Of a DNA stretch of 31,613 bases, positions 23,770 through 31,613 are shown piece by piece. Every line of letters begins with the position of its first letter. The stretch's first letter is position 1. The stretch lies in NCBI GenBank assembly GCA_002702745.1, contig PABM01000021.1:45802-77414 (forward strand), given 5' to 3'. The position numbers and the translations under genes are program-made. The notes beneath the pieces are model-generated. The model saw only the letters and a list, made by a program, of their open reading frames with translations, made no database searches and was not told the DNA's origin. This stretch comes from Flavobacteriaceae bacterium. GTDB taxonomy: Bacteria > Bacteroidota > Bacteroidia > Flavobacteriales > Flavobacteriaceae.

Positions 23770-25875
23770 GTGAATAATGATATTTTAAATACCCCTATAG
23801 AATTTTTAAAAGGTGTAGGTCCAAACAGGGCAAAACTTATTAAAGATGAACTAAAGATTTCAAATTTTAAAGATTTACTTTTTCATTTTCCATATCGTTA
23901 TATTGATAAAACCAAATATCACAAGATATCTGAATTAGACAGCATAAGCTCAGAAATTCAATTAATTGGGGAGATTAAAGAACTTAAAGAAGTTGGAATT
24001 GGATCAAAAAAACGATTGGTTGGCAGTTTTTCTGATAAAACAGGAACAATTCAATTAGTTTGGTTCAAAACAAATAAATGGCTTATAGAATCTATTAAAT
24101 TGAATAAAACATATATTCTTTTTGGAAAGATTAATAACTTTAAGGGAATTAAATCAATCCCTCATCCAGAACTTGAAGCATACAATAAAGATAATCTTAG
24201 TAAAAGAACAAGTTTATTTGGAGTTTACCCATCAACTGAAAATTTAAACAAAAAAGGTGTAACTAATAGGGTTTTCACAAAATTAATTGAAGAACTTTTA
24301 ATTAAGATCAATAATTATATAGAAGAAAATTTACCCAAATATATTATCGATAAATACAAATTAATGGATAGAAGAAGATCGATAATTTGTGTTCATAAAC
24401 CAAGGTCATCCAGTGAATTAAAACTAGCCATTAACAGATTAAAATTTGAAGAAATTTTTTATCTGCAAATAAGACTTATAAAAAAGAATTTACTCAGAAA
24501 AGAAAGGATTAAAGGATATCCATTTGGTAAAATTGGTGATAAGTTTGAGAATTTTTATAATAATGAATTGAAATTCGATTTAACCAATGCTCAGAAAAGA
24601 GTTATCAAAGAAATTAGAAAGGACCTAGGTAATGGAGCCCAAATGAACAGACTACTTCAAGGAGATGTGGGTTCAGGAAAAACAATTGTGGCATTCATGT
24701 CAGCATTAATTGCCATTGGAAACGGATTCCAGGCATGTATTATGACTCCAACTGAAATTTTGTCATATCAACATTATAATAAGTTTAAAGAATTTTGTAA
24801 TATATTGAATATCAGTATAAAAACACTTACTGGATCAAGTAAAGCTTCATATAAAAAAGACATTAAAGAAAGCTTAAAAAGAGGTGAAATAGATCTTCTT
24901 ATAGGTACTCACGCATTAATTTATGATAATGTTGAATTTAAAAATCTAGGATTAGCGATAATAGATGAACAACATAAATTTGGTGTAGCCCAAAGAAGTA
25001 GGTTATGGCACAAAAACAAACTACCTCCTCACATTCTAATTATGACTGCTACCCCAATTCCAAGAACATTAGCAATGTCAGTCTATGGAGATCTAGATAT
25101 GTCAATAATTGACGAACTACCTCCAGGTCGTAAATACATTAACACAATTCATCAAACGCATAACCAAAAGCTTAAATTAATCGATTTTTTAAAAAATGAA
25201 ATTAAAAAAGGTAGACAAGCCTATGTTGTATACCCACTTATTAAAGAAAGTGAGAAGCTAGATTTCAAAGACCTCATGGATGGATATCAAACTTTTTCCA
25301 GAGATTTTCCAATGCCAAAATATCAAATATCCATTGTACATGGTAAAATGAATAATGAAGACAAAGAATATGAAATGCAGCGATTCATTGAAAACAAAAC
25401 ACAAATATTAGTTTCAACAACAGTAATTGAAGTTGGTGTTGACATTCCAAATGCAACAGTTATGATTATTGAAAGTGCCGAAAGGTTTGGTTTATCTCAA
25501 CTACATCAACTCAGAGGTAGAGTCGGAAGAGGTCAGCACAAAAGCTATTGCTACCTAATCACTGGTCATAAAAAAACTAAGGAAAGTAAGATTAGAATGG
25601 AAACAATGGTAAATACTAATGATGGATTTATTATTGCTGAAAAAGACTTAGAATTAAGAGGCCCTGGTAACATAATGGGTACACAACAGAGTGGAGAAAT
25701 GCCTTTGAGAGTAACAAATTTAATTTCTGACACTAAGTTAATTTTAAAAGTTAGAAAATTGGTTAAGAAAATACTTTCAAAAGATGCTAACCTTCGAAAT
25801 ATAAATAATTCTCTGATCCTAAAAACACTAAAAAATAACATTCAAAAAAAAGATATTTGGGAATATATAAGCTAA
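23770..25875 (+). CDS. recG: RecG, ATP-dependent branch-migration helicase
   Basis: Remodels stalled replication forks and Holliday junctions. The 701-residue protein has the N-terminal wedge/OB domain (about 60-150) and two helicase lobes with Walker A GDVGSGKT (about 298-305), DEQH (about 399-402), MTATPIPRTLAM, and the VIEVGVDIPNA / QLRGRVGRG motifs VI region. The TRG C-terminal block DLELRGPGNIMGTQQSG is complete. The start is GTG at 23770, the only one keeping the family N-terminus LNTPIEFLKGVGPNRAK. A 12-base palindrome CTTAAATTTAAG (23755-23766) lies just before it. The divergent pcrA gene is 106 bp away; both act in repair. Confidence 0.97.
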   Translation: MNNDILNTPIEFLKGVGPNRAKLIKDELKISNFKDLLFHFPYRYIDKTKYHKISELDSISSEIQLIGEIKELKEVGIGSKKRLVGSFSDKTGTIQLVWFKTNKWLIESIKLNKTYILFGKINNFKGIKSIPHPELEAYNKDNLSKRTSLFGVYPSTENLNKKGVTNRVFTKLIEELLIKINNYIEENLPKYIIDKYKLMDRRRSIICVHKPRSSSELKLAINRLKFEEIFYLQIRLIKKNLLRKERIKGYPFGKIGDKFENFYNNELKFDLTNAQKRVIKEIRKDLGNGAQMNRLLQGDVGSGKTIVAFMSALIAIGNGFQACIMTPTEILSYQHYNKFKEFCNILNISIKTLTGSSKASYKKDIKESLKRGEIDLLIGTHALIYDNVEFKNLGLAIIDEQHKFGVAQRSRLWHKNKLPPHILIMTATPIPRTLAMSVYGDLDMSIIDELPPGRKYINTIHQTHNQKLKLIDFLKNEIKKGRQAYVVYPLIKESEKLDFKDLMDGYQTFSRDFPMPKYQISIVHGKMNNEDKEYEMQRFIENKTQILVSTTVIEVGVDIPNATVMIIESAERFGLSQLHQLRGRVGRGQHKSYCYLITGHKKTKESKIRMETMVNTNDGFIIAEKDLELRGPGNIMGTQQSGEMPLRVTNLISDTKLILKVRKLVKKILSKDANLRNINNSLILKTLKNNIQKKDIWEYIS

Positions 25876-25949
25876 CAATATCGTCTGCATAATTTCAATA
25901 GATATAAATTATAATAAAACTTTTGATTTTATTAGATTAATAGTATTGT

Positions 25950-25957
25950 TATATTTG
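25950..25957 (+). promoter_or_regulatory. Bacteroidota -7 element upstream of pheT
   Basis: TATATTTG is an exact TAnnTTTG, 22 bases before the pheT ATG at 25980. A TTTG lies upstream at 25922-25925 but the 24-base spacing is longer than usual, so the -33 element is uncertain. It shows that pheT has its own promoter rather than depending on recG, whose stop is 104 bases upstream. Confidence 0.5.
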
Positions 25958-25979
25958 CTACAAATTGAACTAATTTTTA

Positions 25980-28409
25980 ATGAAAATTTCCTACAATTGG
26001 CTTAAGGAGTACTTAGCTTTTGATGAAAATCATGAATCTATTGCTAATAAATTGACTTCGTTAGGTCTTGAAGTTGAAGGAATAACAAAATTTGAATCTA
26101 TTCCAGGTGGTTTAGAAGGGATTGTTGTAGGGAAAACCCAATCGATAAAAAAACACCCAAATGCAGATAGACTTAAAATTACAACAGTTGACATTGGCGA
26201 GGATGAACCTCTGCAAATTGTTTGTGGAGCTCCAAATGTAGATAAAAACCAAACTGTAGCTGTTGCCACGGTCGGAACAGCACTCTACCCTAATAAAGAA
26301 AAAGTAAAAATAAAAAAAAGCAAGATTAGAGGTGAAATTAGCAATGGTATGATTTGTGGTCAAGATGAGTTGAATTTAGGAGAATATGATGACGGAATAA
26401 TGATTCTTGATGATACACTAAAAGTAGGTACTCCCCTTTCTAAAATTTATAAGATTGAATTTGATTGGATTTATGAAATTGGACTAACCCCTAATAGAGC
26501 TGATGCAATGGGTCATCTTGGTGTAGCAAGAGATCTAAAAGCCAAGCTTACACAAGAAGGGCAAAATTTAGAACTAAAAACTCCACCTGTAAGTAACTTT
26601 TCGATAGATAAAAGAACAAAAAATATCAAAATCAATATTGAAGATAGTTTATCAACACCCAGATATTGCGGGATTGTGATGGAGAATATTAAAGTTGAGG
26701 ATTCTCCAAAATGGCTTCAAAATAAAATTATTTCAATTGGATTATCTCCAATTAACAATATTGTTGACATAACAAACTATGTGATGCACGATATTGGTCA
26801 ACCTCTACATGCATTTGATTATGATAAGATTAATGATCAAACAATTAATGTAAAGAAATATAAGAAAGAACTGAAATTCAAAACACTAGATGAGGTAGAG
26901 AGAATAATTAGCCCGAACGACTTAACAATTTCTGATTCAAAACATCCTCTATGTTTAGCAGGAATTTTTGGAGGATTTGATTCAGGTATTTCATATGAAA
27001 CTAACTCAATATTTATTGAAAGTGCATTTTTTGACCCAGTAACGGTAAGAAAAAGTGCAAAACATCATAATTTAAGTACAGACTCATCATATATGTTTGA
27101 GAGAGGAATAGATCCAAATACCACTAAATACGCTCTAAAAAGAGCAGTGTTGATGATTAAAGAAATTTGCAATGGCTCTTTAGTTTCTAGTGATTTAATT
27201 GATCTTTACCCAAAACCTTTAGAAGACGCTCAAATCATATTAGGCTTTGAGAAAATCGAAAAAATTATTGGTAAAAAAATTAAAAAGGAAGTAATTAAAA
27301 ATATTATTAGCTCTTTAGATATTAAAATCAATAGTATTACCGAATCTAATTTAGGCCTATCAATTCCTTATTACCGAAATGATGTTAAAAGGGAAGCTGA
27401 TGTTATCGAAGAAATATTAAGAATATACGGATATGATAATATCGACTCAGCAACAAAAATAAATCAATCAATTATTCTTGAAAAAAATAATTATAAAAAT
27501 AAAATAATTGATTCAATTTCTAACCATCTTGTCTCTGTTGGTTTTTATGAAATAATGACTAATTCATTGGTTTCCGTGAAAAAAAATAAGCTCAATAATG
27601 ATTTAAAAAATCTAAAAAATGTTGAAATGCTAAATTTCTCAAGCATTGACCAGTCACAACTTCGAAATTCTATGATTTTTTCTGGATTAGAAGTGATTAA
27701 ATATAATGTGAACAGAAAGAAAATTGATTTAAAATTATTTGAATTTGGTAAGGAATATCATAAAACTGATGACGGAAAGTATATTGAGATTGAAAAGCTA
27801 GCGATATTTATACACGGACCTAAAAGCAATCAGCATTGGAATAACTCTGAAAAAAAATCTGATTATTATTTTTTAAAAGGAATAGTAAAGTCTCTAACAG
27901 ATAGAATAGGATTTAATAATGTTAAAACAAAACCAATTGTATCTCATAATATTTCTGTGGGGGAAACAATTTCTTACAATAAATCTGAAATATTAAATTT
28001 TGGTATTATCAACAAAGATATTTGCAAATTTTTTGATTTAGATGAGGATGTTTTATATGCAGAAATGGACATAAATACAATTTTAAATAAATTTTCAAAT
28101 AAACCTGCTCAGTTTCAAAGCATTTCAAAGTTTCCCGAAGTTAACAGAGATTTATCAATTTTAATTGATTCTGATATCAAATTTGAAAATATTTATAAAG
28201 TTTCAAAACAAATAAATCAAAAACTCATTAAAGAAATTACTTTATTTGATGTTTATGAGGGTAAAAATCTTCCAAAAAACAAAAAAAGCTACGGTATATC
28301 TTTCAAAATGCAAGACAATGATAAAACATTATCTGAAGCTGAAATTGAATCTGTTATGAGTAATATTACAAGTAAATTGAAAAAAGAATTTAATGCAGAA
28401 TTAAGATAA
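25980..28409 (+). CDS. pheT: PheT, phenylalanyl-tRNA synthetase beta subunit
   Basis: Beta chain of the alpha2-beta2 PheRS, holding the editing and tRNA-binding domains. The 809-residue protein has the usual order: N-terminal MKISYNWLKEYL, tRNA-binding (EMAP-like) domain with KTQSIKKHPNADRLKI (about 51-66) and IVCGAPNV, B3/B4 editing domain with NNIVDITNYVM and GQPLHAFD, the B5 domain with YYRNDVKREADVIEEI, a catalytic-like core, and the FDX-ACB anticodon-binding domain at the C-terminus (FPEVNRDLSILID to the end). pheS is not adjacent in this window. Its stop codon (28407-28409) abuts the stop of the convergent ABC-F gene with no base between. Confidence 0.98.
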   Translation: MKISYNWLKEYLAFDENHESIANKLTSLGLEVEGITKFESIPGGLEGIVVGKTQSIKKHPNADRLKITTVDIGEDEPLQIVCGAPNVDKNQTVAVATVGTALYPNKEKVKIKKSKIRGEISNGMICGQDELNLGEYDDGIMILDDTLKVGTPLSKIYKIEFDWIYEIGLTPNRADAMGHLGVARDLKAKLTQEGQNLELKTPPVSNFSIDKRTKNIKINIEDSLSTPRYCGIVMENIKVEDSPKWLQNKIISIGLSPINNIVDITNYVMHDIGQPLHAFDYDKINDQTINVKKYKKELKFKTLDEVERIISPNDLTISDSKHPLCLAGIFGGFDSGISYETNSIFIESAFFDPVTVRKSAKHHNLSTDSSYMFERGIDPNTTKYALKRAVLMIKEICNGSLVSSDLIDLYPKPLEDAQIILGFEKIEKIIGKKIKKEVIKNIISSLDIKINSITESNLGLSIPYYRNDVKREADVIEEILRIYGYDNIDSATKINQSIILEKNNYKNKIIDSISNHLVSVGFYEIMTNSLVSVKKNKLNNDLKNLKNVEMLNFSSIDQSQLRNSMIFSGLEVIKYNVNRKKIDLKLFEFGKEYHKTDDGKYIEIEKLAIFIHGPKSNQHWNNSEKKSDYYFLKGIVKSLTDRIGFNNVKTKPIVSHNISVGETISYNKSEILNFGIINKDICKFFDLDEDVLYAEMDINTILNKFSNKPAQFQSISKFPEVNRDLSILIDSDIKFENIYKVSKQINQKLIKEITLFDVYEGKNLPKNKKSYGISFKMQDNDKTLSEAEIESVMSNITSKLKKEFNAELR

Positions 28410-30023
28410 TTAGCGCATATTAGCTCTTAGCTCTTTGATTTTATTATCATTCATATACTCGTCAAACTTCATATATCTATCAATTACTCCATTAGGGGTT
28501 AACTCTACGATTCTATTAGCAATTGTTTGAGCAAACTGGTGGTCATGAGTTGAAAATAAAACTGTCCCCTTAAATTTATTTAACGAATTATTAAAAGCGG
28601 TGATACTTTCAAGATCAAGATGATTTGTTGGCTCATCTAAAATTAAAACATTTCCTTTTTTCATCATCATCTTTGAAAGCATACACCTAACCTTTTCTCC
28701 ACCAGAAAGCACTGTAGACTTTTTTAATGCCTCTTCACCTGAAAATATCATCTTTCCTAAAAAACCTCTTAAGTACACTTCTTCGCGCTCCTCCTCAGTT
28801 TGTGCCCAGTTTCTTAACCAGTCAACTAGCGAAATATTTTTATTAAAAAACTCACTATTATCTAAGGGTAGATATGAATGATTCGTTGTTACACCCCATT
28901 TATAATTACCAGAATCAGCACTTAATTTTTCATTGATTATTTGGTAGAAGCTAGTTGTAGCCCTAGAATCTTTTGAGTAAAGTAAGACTTTATCACCTTT
29001 AACTAAATTAAGATCAATTTTACTAAATAATAATTCATCTTCAATTGACTTGGAAAGATTATCAATATTTAAAATTTGATCTCCGGCTTCTCTTTCTCTT
29101 TCAAATATTATAGCAGGATATCTTCTACTGGATGGTTTAATTTCATGAATATTTAATTTATCAATCATTTTCTTCCTGCTCGTTGCTTGTTTACTCTTTG
29201 CAACATTAGCGCTAAATCGAGCTATAAATTCTTCTAGCTCTTTCTTTTTTTCTTCAGCTTTTTTATTTTGTTGAGCCCTTTGTCTGGCTGCCAACTGAGA
29301 GGATTCATACCAAAAGGTATAATTACCTGAATAATGATTAATTTTTCCAAAGTCAATATCAGAAATATGTGTACATACTGAATCTAAAAAATGCCTATCG
29401 TGTGAAACGACTATTATACAATTATCAAAATTTGCTAAGTAATCCTCTAGCCAAGATATTGTTTCATAATCAAGGTCGTTGGTAGGCTCATCCATAACAA
29501 GCACATCAGGATTACCAAACAATGATTTAGCTAATAATATACGAACCTTAAGTTTAGGATCTACATCACTCATTTTTGATTGATGTAAGGATTCTTTTAT
29601 TCCTAAATTTGAAAGAAGAGATGCCGCATTACTTTCAGCATTCCAACCATCCATTTCCTCAAATTTAACCTGAAGAGATCCTATTTTTTCTGCATTTTTA
29701 TCTGAGTAGTTTTCATACAAAGAATCAATTTCTTTCTTAATTTCATATAATTTGATATCCCCCATAATAACTGTTTCCGATACAGAATTATCGTCAAATA
29801 TTCGATGATCCTGTTCTAAAACAGACATTCTTTTTCCTGATTCAAGATGAACATGTCCTGATGTTGGGTCAATTTTACCACTTAATATCTTTAAAAAAGT
29901 TGATTTACCAGCACCATTAGCTCCAATGATACCGTAACAATTTCCATTATTAAAGGAGGTGTTTACATTGTCAAATAGGACTCTTTTACCGAACTGGATA
30001 GATAAATTAGATACTGAAAGCAT
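28410..30023 (-). CDS. ybiT: ABC-F family ATPase, YbiT type, with one degenerate ATP site
   Basis: A soluble duplicated ABC ATPase with no membrane domain; ABC-F proteins bind the ribosomal E site and affect translation. The 537-residue sequence tracks E. coli YbiT closely in its first half (IIGANGAGKSTFLKIL, EPTNDLD, VVSHDRHFLDSVCTH) and has the ABC-F linker with a KAEEKKKELEEF helix (255-266). NBD1 has an intact Walker A (34-41) but its signature is replaced by MSDVDPKLKV (151-160). NBD2 is the reverse: its P-loop reads SKDSRATT (350-357), lacking both glycines and the lysine, while LSGGEK (439-444) and Walker B DEPTNHLD (463-470) are intact. A -7 box lies just upstream. Role is inferred from family. 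Confidence 0.9.
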   Translation of the reverse strand: MLSVSNLSIQFGKRVLFDNVNTSFNNGNCYGIIGANGAGKSTFLKILSGKIDPTSGHVHLESGKRMSVLEQDHRIFDDNSVSETVIMGDIKLYEIKKEIDSLYENYSDKNAEKIGSLQVKFEEMDGWNAESNAASLLSNLGIKESLHQSKMSDVDPKLKVRILLAKSLFGNPDVLVMDEPTNDLDYETISWLEDYLANFDNCIIVVSHDRHFLDSVCTHISDIDFGKINHYSGNYTFWYESSQLAARQRAQQNKKAEEKKKELEEFIARFSANVAKSKQATSRKKMIDKLNIHEIKPSSRRYPAIIFEREREAGDQILNIDNLSKSIEDELLFSKIDLNLVKGDKVLLYSKDSRATTSFYQIINEKLSADSGNYKWGVTTNHSYLPLDNSEFFNKNISLVDWLRNWAQTEEEREEVYLRGFLGKMIFSGEEALKKSTVLSGGEKVRCMLSKMMMKKGNVLILDEPTNHLDLESITAFNNSLNKFKGTVLFSTHDHQFAQTIANRIVELTPNGVIDRYMKFDEYMNDNKIKELRANMR

Positions 30024-30043
30024 TTCAAATTTTTATTTGCCCG

Positions 30044-30051
30044 CAAAAATA
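30044..30051 (-). promoter_or_regulatory. Bacteroidota -7 element of the ABC-F gene
   Basis: Read leftward this is TATTTTTG, an exact TAnnTTTG, 20 bases before the ATG at 30023. It lies in the 32-base gap after the aldolase gene, so the ABC-F gene can be transcribed separately from the genes upstream of it. No -33 element is clear. Confidence 0.5.
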
Positions 30052-30055
30052 GAAA

Positions 30056-30709
30056 TTAATTCCCTTTTATATGATCTTTTAAAAACTTATCTAACCCAAT
30101 GTCTGTTAAGGGATGTTTTAATAAGCCCGTAATGGAAGAAAGTGGCGATGTAATTACATCGGCTCCTATTTTAGCACAATCAATTATATGCATTGTATGT
30201 CTTATTGAAGCAGCAAGAATCTGAGTGTCAAAGTTGAAATTATCATAAATTTCTCTAATTTCTGAAATTAGATTTAGTCCGTCAGTTGAGATATCATCTA
30301 GTCTACCAAGAAAAGGCGAAACATATGTTGCACCAGCTTTAGCTGCTAACAATGCTTGTCCTGCAGAAAAAACTAAAGTTACATTTGTTTTAATTCCATT
30401 ATTAGAAAAATATTTAGCTGCCTTCACCCCGTCTTTTATCATAGGAAGTTTTACAACTATTTGATTATGAAGGGAAGCTAATTCTTCACCTTCTTTTACC
30501 ATATTTTCAAAATCAGTTGCAATAACCTCAGCAGAAACATCACCATCTACAATTTCACAAATATTTTTATAATGCTGGAGAATATTACTCTGCCCTTTTA
30601 CACCCTCTTTAGCCATTAATGATGGATTGGTTGTAACTCCATCTAAAATACCTAAATCTTGTGCTTCTTTAATTTGGTCAAGATTAGCTGTGTCAATAAA
30701 AAATTTCAT
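30056..30709 (-). CDS. fsa: Fructose-6-phosphate aldolase / short transaldolase
   Basis: A 217-residue TIM-barrel Schiff-base enzyme of the TIGR00875 group (fructose-6-phosphate aldolase / TalC). It opens with [16 protein letters not shown] and [14 protein letters not shown] (23-36), and the lysine that forms the Schiff base is Lys87 in [26 protein letters not shown] and SPFLGRLDD are the conserved phosphate-binding strands. Short members work either as an F6P aldolase or as a true transaldolase in the pentose phosphate pathway; in Bacteroidota transaldolase is the more likely role. A near-match -7 box TAAATTTA lies 15 bases before the start. It follows the SDR gene by 53 bases. Confidence 0.92.
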   Translation of the reverse strand: MKFFIDTANLDQIKEAQDLGILDGVTTNPSLMAKEGVKGQSNILQHYKNICEIVDGDVSAEVIATDFENMVKEGEELASLHNQIVVKLPMIKDGVKAAKYFSNNGIKTNVTLVFSAGQALLAAKAGATYVSPFLGRLDDISTDGLNLISEIREIYDNFNFDTQILAASIRHTMHIIDCAKIGADVITSPLSSITGLLKHPLTDIGLDKFLKDHIKGN

Positions 30710-30762
30710 ATAAATAGTTTGTATAAATTTACGATAAAAACCACCTAATTTGTTAGTCCAAT

Positions 30763-31563
30763 TTAAAAAAGTTTTAACACTAAAAATTCAAAAACTTTTT
30801 GGGGTAAAATAAACTTCAAAATAATTCCAAACCTTTCTAAAAAAGAGCCTGAAATATATTTTTTCTTAGGATTCTTTAAATGTATGATTTTGTTAACAAG
30901 TTTTGCAACCTTTACAGGATTTGCTCCTTTTGTTATGTTTTCATTCATTTTATTCAGTGACGAATTATATTTAAATTCATAAGGTGATCCCTGAATTACT
31001 GGAGAATGGAATCTGCCTTTTGAAATGTTGGTTAAATAATCTCCAGGCGCAATACACACAACATTTATATTAAAGTCTTTGGTTTCCATATTTAAAGTTT
31101 CTGAAATAATATCCAATGAAGATTTTCCAGCACTGTAAATTGATCTAAAAGGAGTACCTATATGACCAGCAATTGATGTAATATTTATTATTAATCCTGA
31201 ATTATTTTTCCGCATGTATGGCAACACCGTTTTGATAAGATTTATCGGACCGTATAAATTTGTTTTAAAATGTTTTTCAATTTCTGCATTAGGGGTCTCC
31301 TCTAACGGTCCTGTTATACCTACCCCGGCATTATTTATTAGAACATCAATTCTTCCTTGATCTTTTATTATTCTTTGTACGCATTCACTTATTGACTCCT
31401 CAGAAGTAACATCTAATTTAATCGGTAAGAATGATATGTTTTCTAATTTCTTTAAGTCTCTACTTGAGCCATAAACAATATAGCCGTTATTTTTACTTAA
31501 ATAAGTAGATATAGCTTTCCCAATTCCTGAAGATCCACCTGTTATTAAAATTACCTTTGACAT
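30763..31563 (-). CDS. Short-chain dehydrogenase/reductase (SDR)
   Basis: A 266-residue classical SDR oxidoreductase using NAD(P)H. It has the cofactor loop TGGSSGIG (8-15), the NNAG motif (77-80), catalytic Ser130, and YSAGK with Tyr143 and Lys147. The tail after about residue 225 is basic and hydrophobic ([26 protein letters not shown] region), suggesting membrane association as in many lipid-acting SDRs. The reaction cannot be told. A CATTTTTG read leftward 9 bases before the start is one base off the TAnnTTTG element. It is the first gene of the leftward set seen here. Confidence 0.9.
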   Translation of the reverse strand: MSKVILITGGSSGIGKAISTYLSKNNGYIVYGSSRDLKKLENISFLPIKLDVTSEESISECVQRIIKDQGRIDVLINNAGVGITGPLEETPNAEIEKHFKTNLYGPINLIKTVLPYMRKNNSGLIINITSIAGHIGTPFRSIYSAGKSSLDIISETLNMETKDFNINVVCIAPGDYLTNISKGRFHSPVIQGSPYEFKYNSSLNKMNENITKGANPVKVAKLVNKIIHLKNPKKKYISGSFLERFGIILKFILPQKVFEFLVLKLF

Positions 31564-31613
31564 AATGATACAAAAATGGCAAGCTATCTACATCACACTG
31601 CTACAACCGAATA

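Noticed and set aside
31565..31613. Two open plus-strand frames (ATG at 31565 and 31576) running off the right edge
   Set aside because: Only 12-16 codons are visible. A divergent gene may start here, but there is too little to tell which frame, or whether any, is real.
1..31613. tRNA, rRNA, riboswitch, insertion sequence or CRISPR array
   Set aside because: No cloverleaf-like segment, transposase, terminal repeats or regularly spaced repeats were seen on reading both strands; a covariance-model scan would settle small RNAs.

Overview
The window is ordinary chromosomal sequence from a Bacteroidota member, most likely a flavobacterium-like organism with a compact, AT-rich genome (roughly 30% GC by eye). 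The case rests on four points: promoter boxes of the Bacteroidota form TAnnTTTG (clear before the 15.6 kb E1 gene, pheT, the ABC-F gene and the rhomboid/acyltransferase pair); little Shine-Dalgarno signal and many TTG/GTG starts; lipoproteins, one with an acidic 'SDD' stretch after the lipidated cysteine as in Bacteroidota surface-export signals; and family variants typical of the phylum (fused 2-oxoacid dehydrogenase E1, HsdR_N-type nuclease beside holA, 300-aa HDAC-like deacetylase, YbiT-type ABC-F). I see no rRNA, tRNA, CRISPR array, insertion sequence, prophage or restriction-modification locus.

Layout. 1-5.9 kb: a TauE/SafE exporter; a leftward run of small membrane and lipoprotein genes (86-aa protein, DUF1295 reductase-like protein, 4-TM protein, lipidated RidA, probable 42-aa membrane protein); a divergent HDAC-like deacetylase; a probable 50-aa basic protein; and a large putative surface lipoprotein. 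5.9-10.2 kb: mnmE and a rhomboid protease (leftward), a lipid A-type acyltransferase (rightward) sharing a symmetrical divergent promoter with the rhomboid, and glmM (leftward). 10.3-15.5 kb: a rightward run of lipoprotein gamma-glutamyltranspeptidase, uvrA and a LOG-family phosphoribohydrolase. 15.6-21.4 kb: fused E1 dehydrogenase, holA, the HsdR_N-like protein, a GT2 glycosyltransferase and an OmpA lipoprotein, ending in a bidirectional terminator. 21.4-28.4 kb: pcrA/uvrD, recG and pheT. 28.4-31.6 kb: a leftward set of SDR, transaldolase-like aldolase and ABC-F.

Themes: DNA repair and replication (uvrA, pcrA, recG, holA, possibly the nuclease-like protein), envelope biogenesis (glmM, acyltransferase, GT2, OmpA, lipoproteins) and translation (mnmE, pheT, ABC-F). 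Genes are tightly packed: four convergent pairs touch or overlap with no room for a terminator. I found no obviously new multi-gene system. The points most worth a second look are the asymmetric ABC-F protein (one ATP site intact, the other degenerate in both halves), the mirror-image promoter boxes at 7939-7957, the lipidated RidA, the two unlisted small proteins, and the holA/nuclease pair with start codons 14 bp apart.
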